Shown here one piece after another: positions 14,582-22,071 of a stretch of DNA of 25,502 bases. The position numbers were made by a program, and so were the translations under genes. The first letter of the stretch is position 1; each line of letters begins with the position of its first letter. The stretch spans positions 1-25,502 of the IMG/VR virus record IMGVR_UViG_3300031227_005097. One strand, written 5' to 3'. Under the pieces are notes generated by a model that had not been told where the DNA came from, did not search any database, and saw only the letters and a program-made list of their open reading frames with translations. This DNA comes from a virus.

Positions 14582-16159
14582 TTAGCATGCAACTCCTGCT
14601 TGGGACTGGATTGTCCTTCGTTCCAGAGCGTACACACCCAGCAGCAATGCCTCCAATTCGTCCGGACTACAGCCCACCAACTCCGTAAGAGTCTGCCGCT
14701 TATCTTGCGCGTCTTTCCGTCGTTTAAGCGGCAATATCATCCGTCCCTTATCGTCGTACTGCAATGGAATGGGTGCCATCTGCCGCCGCAAGCTCGGCTC
14801 TCCCAACCGTCGAGGGCGATTGACTATTTCCGGAGGCAACGCGAACACGTTACCATAGGCCGGGTCCAACCTACGTCGCATCGTACCATACAACTCTGCC
14901 CTTCGGTTAGCATAAACTAGCCTATCCCCTTCTTCAGCAACACGCTGATCAAAGGTTTTCAATCCACGCTTCTTTTGAGGCAACACAGCTCCGCCAAAGT
15001 TCACCGTCTGCACTGCAAAATCCGCCCTGTGTAAATAGTCAGCGTGTTGCTGACCACCACCGCCCACATCGAGCAGCACTTTTTCGGGAGCGATTTTGTA
15101 CTCTCGCATCAATCGCACGGTTTCGTCAAAAATTTCGGCTGTGTCCACTGTCTTCTTACTAATTATTTTTAATAGTCCCAAGCGGTCGCACACTGCCCAC
15201 GCCGTATTGTCACCCCCGGCAGCGCTATCCAAACCAATCGACTCTGGCACGCGCCTTTGCCCCTCCAATTGACGTGCCATCCTTTCTGCCGCATCCAACC
15301 AATCCGGAGGATACAACAGCACCTCCGCACCGACGAAGAATTTGCCATCCAACGACACCGACTGCCGTATTTTGTCCCACAGTATCCGTTCCCGCTTGTA
15401 GTCTTCCCAACTCTTAACCCCTGGAGTTAGCGTCTCGTTTGTGACCTTAACTCCGGCAGCCAATTGGGCGCGCGCCAATTGCACGTTCTGACTGTCTTCG
15501 GCCGTAATTTTAATCACACGACGGTAGCAAATCTTGCCGTCTTTCGACATGATGGTGCCGCCGGGATCGTTGGTTTCAGGGTTGCCATCAACCGCCCGAC
15601 GAAAGAAATTAGCGCAAGGCCAGGGGTTCCCAAAGATCAACTTGCGCTTGGCCCATGTATCAGCCATCTTGTAATACTCATCCGGCACGCCGCTCGCCTC
15701 GTCAACAACAAACAGATTTCTAGGGGTGCCATCCGAACTATCGGCATGATGTCCTTGCATCGCTGCACCTTCCGCCGCTACCATTCCTTTAACATAACTC
15801 ATAGGGCACTCCACCCCATGCACTATTTTACGGATCGACCGATGCAGTACAACTAACGTCCCTCCCTTGCCCGCCTCTAGTGGGAATTTACTCGACGTGA
15901 TAGCTCTCTTAATCTCGTCCCAAAGCACAACCAAGTGGTCATCTTTAACGCTAGTGGTAATAATCCTACAAGGAGTACGCGTCAAAAAGAATAGCAACAC
16001 AACATGCGCCGCAACATAGTCCTTGCCCAACTCGTTACCGGCTACAACCACCGTTTCCAGATCGTCCCAGACCGACCGAAAGATATCCCGCTGCTGCCTA
16101 TAAAAGTTTGTGTCGGGCCACAGCATCTTAGCCAACTTCAGTGGATCAGCGTTTTTCAT
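14582..16159 (-). CDS. Terminase large subunit
   Basis: The 525-aa product has the ATPase-nuclease layout of packaging motors. VVVAGNELGKDY (residues 37-48, Lys46) is the variant Walker A, LFVVDEASG (Asp153-Glu154) is Walker B with the catalytic Glu, and KLIFGNP follows as the coupling motif. The RNase H-like nuclease starts with IGLDSAAGGDNTA (Asp311, Asp317) and continues with LLDVGGGG (Asp364). It would cut concatemeric DNA and drive it through the portal. The ATG overlaps the methyltransferase stop as ATGA. There is no insertion in this gene. Confidence 0.85.
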   Translation of the reverse strand: MKNADPLKLAKMLWPDTNFYRQQRDIFRSVWDDLETVVVAGNELGKDYVAAHVVLLFFLTRTPCRIITTSVKDDHLVVLWDEIKRAITSSKFPLEAGKGGTLVVLHRSIRKIVHGVECPMSYVKGMVAAEGAAMQGHHADSSDGTPRNLFVVDEASGVPDEYYKMADTWAKRKLIFGNPWPCANFFRRAVDGNPETNDPGGTIMSKDGKICYRRVIKITAEDSQNVQLARAQLAAGVKVTNETLTPGVKSWEDYKRERILWDKIRQSVSLDGKFFVGAEVLLYPPDWLDAAERMARQLEGQRRVPESIGLDSAAGGDNTAWAVCDRLGLLKIISKKTVDTAEIFDETVRLMREYKIAPEKVLLDVGGGGQQHADYLHRADFAVQTVNFGGAVLPQKKRGLKTFDQRVAEEGDRLVYANRRAELYGTMRRRLDPAYGNVFALPPEIVNRPRRLGEPSLRRQMAPIPLQYDDKGRMILPLKRRKDAQDKRQTLTELVGCSPDELEALLLGVYALERRTIQSQAGVAC

Positions 16160-17952
16160 GTAGTTGCTTTAAGCCTTTGCATTGCTGTAACAATGGTGTC
16201 CGTGTCTTGATCCATGCCCGTTGCGCGTATACCCAACTTTTTACACGCAACCAGTGTGCTTCCCGAACCACAAAACGGATCAACAATGTGATTCCTTTCG
16301 GGCATCGTTACCAATTTAACTAGGTATTCCATCAGTGCAAGCGGTTTAACAGTCGGATGTTTGTTTTCAACCTGCCCGCCCGCCGTGCGTTCTGGTTTGC
16401 TGGCTTTGGCACAATAGAAGAACCGGGCGGCGCTGCCGGAGTCACCGAAATGAACACCACTTTTTATGTTCTTTGCGATATGGCAAGGGTTATCGTTATT
16501 GCTTTCCTCAAAGTTATAGCCACTTGCCGATCCCTTCTTGCTCTCCGGAAACAGCCCTACCACTTCGTCTTTTCCAGGGTTGGGCAACAGGTTTCCGGCA
16601 TCGTCGTACTCATCTTCTGGATAAGACAGAATCAGATTGGCAGGCCAGCGGCCTTGGGTTTCACGTCCCCCTGTTTCCTCGCCTTGAACTTGTCCATATA
16701 TCTCATTGCTCGATGCACTACTGTTAAACCTTTTCTCCGTCCCCACCCTACACCCATCCACGTTAATCCCCGCCACGCCATGCTCAAGCGCGTTGGCAGC
16801 GAACGTGCCGTCAAGCGGTTTCATGGCTAGGATGATGGGCTCCCAATTAGGAGCCAGTCCTAGATCGTCCGGAGGTAAGGTGTGCCCCTTTGATATAGCA
16901 CTTCCGAGAACAGAAAGCTCTCGGGTGCTGCTTATGTTGAGACAGACGGCGTTCAAATACCTTGCCGCAGGTTCGGCATTTAACCTTGATCCAGGTGCTT
17001 GCAATTCGGCCTTGATGATGGAGTGCGGCGTGAGAACCGACAGACAAGAGTTTAAGGTTTTCCAGTCGATTGTCTGCTCGGTCTTCGTTGATGTGGTGGA
17101 CATTTTCGCTAGTTCGCAACTTGCGTCCAAGATGCTTCGCCATGATGACACGGTGCTCAAGCTGGAAATTATCGCCGACACGAATTGCAATGTATCCGTC
17201 TGAGCGGACAAAGCATCCCGTAAACTGGACCTTTCGTCGGCACTCCATTGAGCAGAAGCGGCAGCCGCGTCTTGCTCGGCTTGGCTTAACCCGAAACTCC
17301 TTTTTGCAACACTCGCAGGTAATAACGACCATAACTTAGCCTCCAGGGTTAATAGGTTCTCAACTATTATACCCCGTTCCGTTTCTGCTGTCAACGGTTT
17401 TCGAGCACATACAATAATTTCATGGGCCGGCTTCAGCGCAGTCCCCCAGCCGTCCCAGAGTTTGGCGGCTTCGGTGGCGGGGGCTGTGATCTTACATTCT
17501 TCCACACCATCGCCATTCCCACCAAAGCCACCACCGTAACACACCGCGCCCTGGCCCATGGTTTTGCTATAGCCAGGCTGCCCAGCCTTACTGCCCACAA
17601 CTTCCCGCTCGGCCCCCGCCGCCTTGTCGATCGCCTTGCTGATGTTGTGCGACTTGGGAAACCCGCTCCCATAAACCCACATCAGGCAATCGCGAATCTC
17701 CCACCCGGCGTCCTCAATGGCACACATCAAGTGGTGGTGAGTTCGGGTCCCGCCAAACGCCAACAACATTGCGCCGGGAAAACAAGCATCACGTATCGCT
17801 TCCCAAAACGGCACGCCCGGTACGCCATGATCCCACCCCCACCCCATAAATTTCAGACCGTATGGCGGGTCAGTAACGCAAGCCGTGTACGTTGGTTCTT
17901 TCGGTAGCAAATCCAAACAGTCCCCACGCAATAACTTTATGCGATGTTTCAT
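16156..17952 (-). CDS. DNA adenine/cytosine-N4 methyltransferase with a 193-residue in-frame insertion
   Basis: The 598-aa product has DPPY at residues 28-31 (catalytic motif IV) near the N terminus and [13 protein letters not shown] followed by DPFCGSGST (SAM-binding motif I) near the C terminus, the beta-type order of amino-methyltransferases. Without the insertion it would be about 405 residues, a normal length. Residues about 186-378 are a Ser/Leu-rich stretch with no methyltransferase motif, encoded by the same DNA as the HNH gene in another frame. The core resumes as [15 protein letters not shown]. It would protect phage DNA from host restriction. It is coupled upstream to a small membrane protein and downstream to terminase (ATGA at both ends). 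Whether the enzyme still works with the insertion is unknown. Confidence 0.85.
   Translation of the reverse strand: MKHRIKLLRGDCLDLLPKEPTYTACVTDPPYGLKFMGWGWDHGVPGVPFWEAIRDACFPGAMLLAFGGTRTHHHLMCAIEDAGWEIRDCLMWVYGSGFPKSHNISKAIDKAAGAEREVVGSKAGQPGYSKTMGQGAVCYGGGFGGNGDGVEECKITAPATEAAKLWDGWGTALKPAHEIIVCARKPLTAETERGIIVENLLTLEAKLWSLLPASVAKRSFGLSQAEQDAAAASAQWSADERSSLRDALSAQTDTLQFVSAIISSLSTVSSWRSILDASCELAKMSTTSTKTEQTIDWKTLNSCLSVLTPHSIIKAELQAPGSRLNAEPAARYLNAVCLNISSTRELSVLGSAISKGHTLPPDDLGLAPNWEPIILAMKPLDGTFAANALEHGVAGINVDGCRVGTEKRFNSSASSNEIYGQVQGEETGGRETQGRWPANLILSYPEDEYDDAGNLLPNPGKDEVVGLFPESKKGSASGYNFEESNNDNPCHIAKNIKSGVHFGDSGSAARFFYCAKASKPERTAGGQVENKHPTVKPLALMEYLVKLVTMPERNHIVDPFCGSGSTLVACKKLGIRATGMDQDTDTIVTAMQRLKATT
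16847..17332 (-). CDS. HNH homing endonuclease with two zinc fingers, overprinted on the methyltransferase
   Basis: The 161-aa product starts with a Cys cluster ([10 protein letters not shown], then CRFCSMEC), has an HNH core with [15 protein letters not shown] (His60), [13 protein letters not shown] (His79, His80, Asn82) and LENLKLLS, and ends with a second zinc finger (CRTCGKVF, then FCSRKC). The HNH_3 type is common in phage homing endonucleases. The ATG at 17332 has GGAGG with a 7-nt spacer and a consensus promoter upstream. The stop TAA falls in the right-hand copy of the flanking motif. It lies on the same strand as the methyltransferase but in a different frame, so both can be translated from one DNA stretch. 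Confidence 0.85.
   Translation of the reverse strand: MVVITCECCKKEFRVKPSRARRGCRFCSMECRRKVQFTGCFVRSDGYIAIRVGDNFQLEHRVIMAKHLGRKLRTSENVHHINEDRADNRLENLKLLSVGSHAALHHQGRIASTWIKVKCRTCGKVFERRLSQHKQHPRAFCSRKCYIKGAHLTSGRSRTGS
17366..17394 (-). promoter_or_regulatory. Perfect consensus sigma70 promoter for the HNH gene
   Basis: TTGACA (17389-17394) and TATAAT (17366-17371) are separated by exactly 17 nt, all 12 key bases at consensus, 34 nt upstream of the HNH start codon. The same bases encode [11 protein letters not shown] of the methyltransferase frame. Confidence 0.85.
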
Positions 17953-18164
17953 GTGTAGCTTCTTAGCAGATACAATAGGGCGGTTGTGATTGCGGGGCTA
18001 GTTGCCACCAAGCCAATGACACCCCCAACAATAGCAGCAACAACCAAAAAAGGCAACAACGCAATAAGAAGGGCATATCTAGCAGCGCACCCAGCAACTG
18101 AGATTCCCAATTTTGTATTGAGAACCAAACAACGACTAATTGCAGTTAAAAGTCTGTGTTTCAT
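17949..18164 (-). CDS. Small membrane protein
   Basis: The 71-aa product has a basic N terminus (MKHRLLTAISR) and one long hydrophobic segment (about residues 29-55, YALLIALLPFLVVAAIVGGV), possibly two short helices, with a short tail. The ATG at 18164 has GAGGAG 8 nt upstream. It overlaps the methyltransferase start by 4 nt (ATGA). Small phage membrane proteins can be holins or exclusion proteins; neither is shown here. Confidence 0.65.
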   Translation of the reverse strand: MKHRLLTAISRCLVLNTKLGISVAGCAARYALLIALLPFLVVAAIVGGVIGLVATSPAITTALLYLLRSYT

Positions 18165-18197
18165 AATCAACTCTCCTCGTGATAGTTAGAACTAAAG

Positions 18198-18365
18198 TTA
18201 CTGTTGTAGGGGTTTATCGCGATGCTGTCCTATACTACTCACCACAACGGCGGACCGTTTTCCCTGTTGTTGGTTTCTTCGATTACACTTTTTACATAGT
18301 CTGTTTCCCGATCCACTGGAAACAAACGACGCACCACAAAGCAAACACGATCGCACAGATTCCAT
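18198..18365 (-). CDS. 55-aa zinc-ribbon protein
   Basis: A short frame between the terminase small subunit and the membrane protein encodes a four-cysteine ribbon: CLLC at residues 7-10, then GASFVSSGSGNRL, then CKKC at 24-27, followed by a basic tail. The spacing and the Arg-rich end after the ribbon are typical of small phage zinc-binding proteins. The ATG is 8 nt after the terminase stop. DNA or protein binding is inferred; no catalytic residues are seen. Confidence 0.65.
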   Translation of the reverse strand: MESVRSCLLCGASFVSSGSGNRLCKKCNRRNQQQGKRSAVVVSSIGQHRDKPLQQ

Positions 18366-18372
18366 TTTTAGT

Positions 18373-19056
18373 CTACTCTTCCTTAGTTACAGCCTTAGCC
18401 GCTATTTCAAGTATACGTTCTTCTCCTGGATCAGCAACACTTTCTGCACCGCCCAACTGATCCCAAAATTCCTGTCCAACTTGAGTGACACCTATCAGTG
18501 CCTCTACCTGGTGTGGCGGAAATAGATTGCGGTGTCGCATGGCCATGTCAATGGCTTGATTTTTGGAAGTCAGCTTTAGCACAGTTTCGATTTCCTCTAC
18601 TTCCGTACCATCGTCCAATGTGTAACACTTTCGCTTTTGTTTTATCTCATCAATTGCGCGCGTTACATCCTTGGGCAAATCGTTGATGCGTAATCCCTTT
18701 TTGACTTCACCGTTTCTGATAAACACACTACCAATCAACCGTCCCTTTTCATCAACGAACTGCCTCCCATCCCTAGTAGCACAAGATGCCAAATGTTTGA
18801 GAATCGTTTCGCGGTCAATCTCAAACTTCTTTTGGTCTTTTTTCTCCATGCGAGCCAGGGCACGAATTATCTCAGGATGCAATTTAGGGTCCAACAATTT
18901 CTGCGCTGTTTGGCTCGCGCATTTCGCGCTATATCCCGCTCTAATTGCTGCTGCTCCCGGTTTATAATCCAGTGGATATTCCAAAACGAACCTAACTTGT
19001 TTATCAGTTAAGTCCCTAAACCCCTTACCTTGTATCTTGCTCTTCAATCTCGCCAT
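18373..19056 (-). CDS. Terminase small subunit
   Basis: The 227-aa product has FRDLTDKQVRFVLEYPLDYK followed by AAAIRAGYSAKCASQTAQKLL in its first 60 residues, the HTH-containing DNA-recognition domain of the Terminase_2 type small subunits. The rest is helical with a charged middle (KKDQKKFEIDRETILKHLA) that can form oligomers. It would bind the packaging site and recruit the large subunit encoded 2.2 kb downstream; three genes separate the two subunits. The ribosome binding site is weak, but a promoter candidate lies upstream. Confidence 0.75.
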   Translation of the reverse strand: MARLKSKIQGKGFRDLTDKQVRFVLEYPLDYKPGAAAIRAGYSAKCASQTAQKLLDPKLHPEIIRALARMEKKDQKKFEIDRETILKHLASCATRDGRQFVDEKGRLIGSVFIRNGEVKKGLRINDLPKDVTRAIDEIKQKRKCYTLDDGTEVEEIETVLKLTSKNQAIDMAMRHRNLFPPHQVEALIGVTQVGQEFWDQLGGAESVADPGEERILEIAAKAVTKEE

Positions 19057-19083
19057 GCTTTATAACCCCATGTAATACCCATT

Positions 19084-19113
19084 AACATATTCCTATTCAG
19101 ATGTTCACGTCAA
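19084..19113 (-). promoter_or_regulatory. Promoter candidate for the packaging genes
   Basis: TTGACG (19108-19113) and TATGTT (19084-19089) are 18 nt apart in the 71-nt gap upstream of the terminase small subunit. The match is 5/6 and 4/6, so this is only a candidate. Confidence 0.35.
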
Positions 19114-19127
19114 AATCACCCACAGAA

Positions 19128-20045
19128 CTATGGAGACTCATGAGGGCAAAGTAGCTTATAAACCTTTCTCAGTATTTCTGCCCGCTGGTTGAAGCGTGCC
19201 GCCATCGCTTGCACTTTTGCATCTAACTCGCCCATCGTGAATAGTAATTCCACGTCACCCTCGATCCGAGAAACGTCACCGCCTTCCTCTTCTTTCCCTC
19301 TGGTCCACAATTGTATTCTCACACGGGATAAGTCAATCGCCAGCGTTTGGGATTCCTCTAGTCCCAATTTTTTAAGTGCCTCCTCTGCATTGCTTGCCGG
19401 AATCGTAATAACTACCCGACCTTTCGATGCAGTTTTCGGTTCTACGGCTTCCTTCAATGCTGGTTTGATGGTGATGTCAGGTTTCGATGGGCCTTTCTTT
19501 ATTAGATTGATGGCATCTTTCAGTGAGATTACTTCGCATTCTTTTTCTTTTTCATTACCATAAATGCCATTAGGTTTAATAAGCAACCACTGATAATTCA
19601 ATACAACATTCAAGGCAGAACCTTCCCAACCATGCTCTCTGGCTAACTCAACCAATGCTCGATAGCGTAGACCATCAACACAATCAACTTGCACGTTGTC
19701 CATGACCGCTTCCCTTTTGCTTGAGTTCGTTACTACCAAACAGTGCGCAATGCTATCGCCTGCCTTTGCGTCCGCACAATCCACGTCCATACCGCAATGC
19801 AAAAGATGCATCATAACCTGATGTCGCAAACGTAACTGCCCGACTTCTTTGCGTAATTCCTTGACTTCTCTGCGCAAGGTTCTATTCTCTTCAATCAGTT
19901 CATCGGTTGCATCCTTCAAAATTGTCTCCGGCGACGTAGGCGGGATACGATGATCAACGACCGGGTAGCAATCGGAAAACTCAGACAGCCCAAAACTAGC
20001 TTGCGCCGCTTTGGCAGCATTTATCATACAATCGTAATCGCCCAT
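19128..20045 (-). CDS. Coiled-coil protein of unknown function
   Basis: The 305-aa product has an N-terminal acidic region, a coiled coil at about residues 44-75 (ENRTLRREVKELRKEVGQLRL), a middle domain with GLRYRALVELAREHGWEGSAL and NYQWLLIKPNGIYG, and a C-terminal part with strands VVITIPASNAEEALKKLGL and SRVRIQLWT. The ATG has GAGGAG 8 nt upstream. It is one of the accessory genes between replication and packaging. I do not recognise a family. Confidence 0.65.
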   Translation of the reverse strand: MGDYDCMINAAKAAQASFGLSEFSDCYPVVDHRIPPTSPETILKDATDELIEENRTLRREVKELRKEVGQLRLRHQVMMHLLHCGMDVDCADAKAGDSIAHCLVVTNSSKREAVMDNVQVDCVDGLRYRALVELAREHGWEGSALNVVLNYQWLLIKPNGIYGNEKEKECEVISLKDAINLIKKGPSKPDITIKPALKEAVEPKTASKGRVVITIPASNAEEALKKLGLEESQTLAIDLSRVRIQLWTRGKEEEGGDVSRIEGDVELLFTMGELDAKVQAMAARFNQRAEILRKVYKLLCPHESP

Positions 20046-20106
20046 AACTCACACTCCTCAAAAAAGTGAAAAAACTTGGTTTGTCAGGTCTAGTCTGCTA
20101 TGCCCA

Positions 20107-20286
20107 TCACTCACCTCCCGCCGCGTCGTCGGCTTCCACAATAATGAGTCCCGTCCCGCCACACGCCTTGCAGGGATACGGTGCAGCCTGCGAGTCCACC
20201 CATGTCTGCTGATCCCCCGCTATTCCTGGTGGGCGTGAGACGAGGCCCGTTCCATCGCATACTGGGCATTTATGAATCGTGTCCAT
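20107..20286 (-). CDS. Internal start: 59-aa DnaJ-like zinc-finger protein
   Basis: An in-frame ATG at 20286 (MDTIHKCPVC) is preceded by AGGAGG with a 5-nt spacer, a near-perfect Shine-Dalgarno. Translation from here gives only the two-CxxCxGxG zinc finger. A separate product is inferred from the ribosome binding site alone. Confidence 0.35.
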   Translation of the reverse strand: MDTIHKCPVCDGTGLVSRPPGIAGDQQTWVDSQAAPYPCKACGGTGLIIVEADDAAGGE

Positions 20287-20790
20287 TGGTTCCTCCTGCC
20301 GCGTCTGTGGCTTCTGGATACCCATTCCACTCTCGACCGTCGAGCAAGCGCCCGGCGGCTTGTCTATGATGGCATGAAGATCATCATTTGCCGCCTCCGT
20401 GCCAAGTAGCGACTGCGTAACGGCCCATGCCGCTTGAGATGCCTGGTTTGGTAGGGAATCCTTCCACGGATAGTCCGGACATACTTCCCGGCTTTGTTTC
20501 AACGCATTTGCGATGTCGGCCTTCAGTCGCTTAATTTCGACAACGCCAGCCTCGATAGCCGCGAATGCGTTGTCGAGTTTCGCATCATGCCTAGGCAACT
20601 CGCCAGCAAGTGCCAATAGGCGGTCGCCGACAATTACTGCTAGATCGTCGGCCCAAATTGCAAGTGTCGCGGCCGCATACTCGCGAATCGTAGCTACTGC
20701 GTTTTCGAGTTCGTTTTTATCCGCGGTTTCTCCCTCTCGGTTTAGCTTGGTCAAAACAGCACCTCTTGACGTAATCGGTTCGTCAGGCAT
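20107..20790 (-). CDS. Helical protein with C-terminal DnaJ-type zinc finger
   Basis: The 227-aa product has a helical N-terminal half (ELENAVATIREYAAATLAIW, then DNAFAAIEAGVVEIKRLKADI) and a C-terminal zinc-binding part with two CxxCxGxG motifs, CPVCDGTG and CKACGGTG, as in the DnaJ cysteine-rich region. The chosen start, ATG 20790, overlaps the small zinc-ribbon gene upstream by 8 nt and has GAGGA about 8 nt before it; longer frames run into that gene. The zinc part also has its own strong ribosome binding site. Function is unknown. Confidence 0.6.
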   Translation of the reverse strand: MPDEPITSRGAVLTKLNREGETADKNELENAVATIREYAAATLAIWADDLAVIVGDRLLALAGELPRHDAKLDNAFAAIEAGVVEIKRLKADIANALKQSREVCPDYPWKDSLPNQASQAAWAVTQSLLGTEAANDDLHAIIDKPPGACSTVESGMGIQKPQTRQEEPMDTIHKCPVCDGTGLVSRPPGIAGDQQTWVDSQAAPYPCKACGGTGLIIVEADDAAGGE

Positions 20791-20947
20791 CGTCTTCGTC
20801 CTCGTCCTCGGGGTCTGGGTAATGGTCGTCGCGCTCGTCCCATTCACAGAACATTTGCTCCCCGCATTTCGGGCAAGCCTTCTCTGTCTCGGAACCGCGA
20901 AACTCTTCAAAATACCCGCACTCGCAAACCCAGTCTGCGCAGCTCAT
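20783..20947 (-). CDS. 54-aa acidic zinc-ribbon protein
   Basis: The product begins MSCADWVCECG, has paired cysteines at 8/10 and 25/28 (ACPKCGEQ), and ends in an acidic tail (PDPEDEDEDDA). It looks like a short zinc ribbon with a charged tail. The ATG is 3 nt after the stop of the upstream gene, and the gene overlaps the next start by 8 nt, in keeping with the compact style. Function is unknown. Confidence 0.65.
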   Translation of the reverse strand: MSCADWVCECGYFEEFRGSETEKACPKCGEQMFCEWDERDDHYPDPEDEDEDDA

Positions 20948-20950
20948 AAC

Positions 20951-21172
20951 TTATTCAGTCGCTAGTTGGTTGTTCTCGATGCTCATGCCAGCTAACCTCA
21001 GTTTTTCCTGTTTCTCGTGGGAGAGGATCATCGTTACCAGCCGGCCCCCGCTCGAAAGAAAAGCAACATCAATTCCGATCAGTGATATGGTTGGCGTTCC
21101 TGCGGCGTCTTCGTGCATGAGGGTTTCCACAAACTCCGGTTCGCCCGACTGAATTAGTTTGTATGTGGGCAT
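20951..21172 (-). CDS. Small protein of unknown function
   Basis: The 73-aa product (MPTYKLIQSGEPEF) has a beta-rich middle (TISLIGIDVAFLSSGGRLVTM) and a charged helix (SHEKQEKLRLAGM). The ATG at 21172 has AAGGAG 7 nt upstream, itself within the last codons of the previous gene. A much longer upstream extension would run through that gene and is not supported. Confidence 0.6.
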   Translation of the reverse strand: MPTYKLIQSGEPEFVETLMHEDAAGTPTISLIGIDVAFLSSGGRLVTMILSHEKQEKLRLAGMSIENNQLATE

Positions 21173-21173
21173 G

Positions 21174-21590
21174 TCAGTTCTCCTTGTTTGGTTCAACTTG
21201 TTCTGTAAACCACTGCTTACGCAGCGAGTACACTTCTCCAGCTTCGCTTTGCATCTGTTGGTTGTTGACGAGTGCTGGTAGGGCGTAGATAACAGCCGCT
21301 TGCCTTGTAGTCGGGGTAAGGACATACACAACCGATATAAAGATCAATAACGGGAAGCAAATATTTAGCTTACGGGAAATCACACGAGCAAGGGTCTTGT
21401 TGGATATATCTTCTTTCTCTCTTTCTTTTTCATCACGTTGCGAACTTGGAACTTGACACACTGCTAGGCAAATGGCCCCAATTCCTATGGCGATATAGCC
21501 AAATATCTGGACAGTGATCATTATGCCATGGATTGTATCCAGCCGCAAAATCCAGTACAGCGTCCACGGTGAAATTAGTTCGGTTTCCAT
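21174..21590 (-). CDS. Two-helix membrane protein
   Basis: The 138-aa product has membrane segments at about residues 22-45 (GIMITVQIFGYIAIGIGAI) and 75-92 (NICFPLLIFISVVYVL), separated by a charged, Lys/Glu-rich loop. The C-terminal part (AVIYALPALVNNQQM, then EVYSLRKQWFTEQ) has an amphipathic look. AAGGAG lies 7 nt before the ATG. Similar two-helix proteins occur in many phages; a role in membrane attachment or lysis is possible but unproven. Confidence 0.65.
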   Translation of the reverse strand: METELISPWTLYWILRLDTIHGIMITVQIFGYIAIGIGAICLAVCQVPSSQRDEKEREKEDISNKTLARVISRKLNICFPLLIFISVVYVLTPTTRQAAVIYALPALVNNQQMQSEAGEVYSLRKQWFTEQVEPNKEN

Positions 21591-21613
21591 TTCAGTTCTC
21601 CTTGGTTAGTTGG

Positions 21614-21853
21614 TTACGGGTGAAACTCTCCTATGATTCGATTTGCAACTGCATCCAATGTTGCTTTGATTCGTATTTGCCTTTGCATGGCGGTCACGAT
21701 AGTGCAGGCATTTCGCACTGTAAAACCCGATCGTCCTACTTGACCCATGACGTGGTGGATCAACTCCAACACACGGTCCCCTGTATATCGGTAAATATGC
21801 CACTCGTTCCCTTTTCTGGCACGAATTTCAAAAATATATTGGCCTGCATTCAT
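21614..21853 (-). CDS. Small protein of unknown function
   Basis: The 79-aa product (MNAGQYIFEIRARKG) starts with two likely beta strands, then a helix-rich segment with [23 protein letters not shown]. It is the first gene after a 218-nt intergenic region. The ribosome binding site is weak. I do not recognise a family. Confidence 0.5.
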   Translation of the reverse strand: MNAGQYIFEIRARKGNEWHIYRYTGDRVLELIHHVMGQVGRSGFTVRNACTIVTAMQRQIRIKATLDAVANRIIGEFHP

Positions 21854-21993
21854 TATAGCTTTCCCCTACAAAACCCCCGTAAACTCCGCATAAACTCCGT
21901 GAATCTCTCCGGAAACCGCAAAATTGCGCCTTTGCAACGTATGGGCGCGGTCTCAAAATAGTGTATAATGGCTCATGCGGAGGTCTACTTACG

Positions 21994-22014
21994 TAATACT
22001 ACGTAGTAGTATTA
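21994..22014. promoter_or_regulatory. Stem-loop in the intergenic region after the ATPase gene
   Basis: A perfect 8-bp AT-rich stem (TAATACTA/TAGTATTA) has a 5-nt loop CGTAG. It lies in the 218-nt gap 21854-22071, the longest non-coding stretch here. The gap also holds a near-tandem TAAACTCCG repeat (about 21881-21899) and TATAAT on the plus strand (21964-21969). It may be an operator, terminator or replication element; no function can be read. Confidence 0.4.
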
Positions 22015-22071
22015 TAGTAGAGAGTCAATGCGTGATTGGTATACCTCTACCGTCACGGCTTTAACGATAGT

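Larger units (their letters stand above)
16822..17400 (-). mobile_element. In-frame insertion in the methyltransferase gene carrying an HNH gene
   Basis: A 579-nt unit (193 codons) lies between two versions of the same protein motif: [13 protein letters not shown] on the left and [13 protein letters not shown] on the right, 7 of 13 residues identical. Deleting the unit at the KPL repeat leaves a normal methyltransferase frame, ending [20 protein letters not shown]. It contains a promoter, a ribosome binding site and the HNH gene. There are no intein splicing motifs and no stop codon in the host frame. Confidence 0.7.

Noticed and set aside
16822-17400. Group I or group II intron in the methyltransferase gene
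   Set aside because: The host frame stays open across the whole unit and its length is a multiple of three. I saw no obvious intron core, although a fold search was not possible.
16822-17400. Third intein in the methyltransferase
   Set aside because: No Cys or Ser at a suitable N-terminal junction, no TxxH block and no His-Asn end.
20791-20910. N-terminal extension of the DnaJ-like zinc-finger protein
   Set aside because: It overlaps the 54-aa zinc-ribbon gene in another frame and is Arg/Thr-rich without structure; the start at 20790 has a suitable ribosome binding site.
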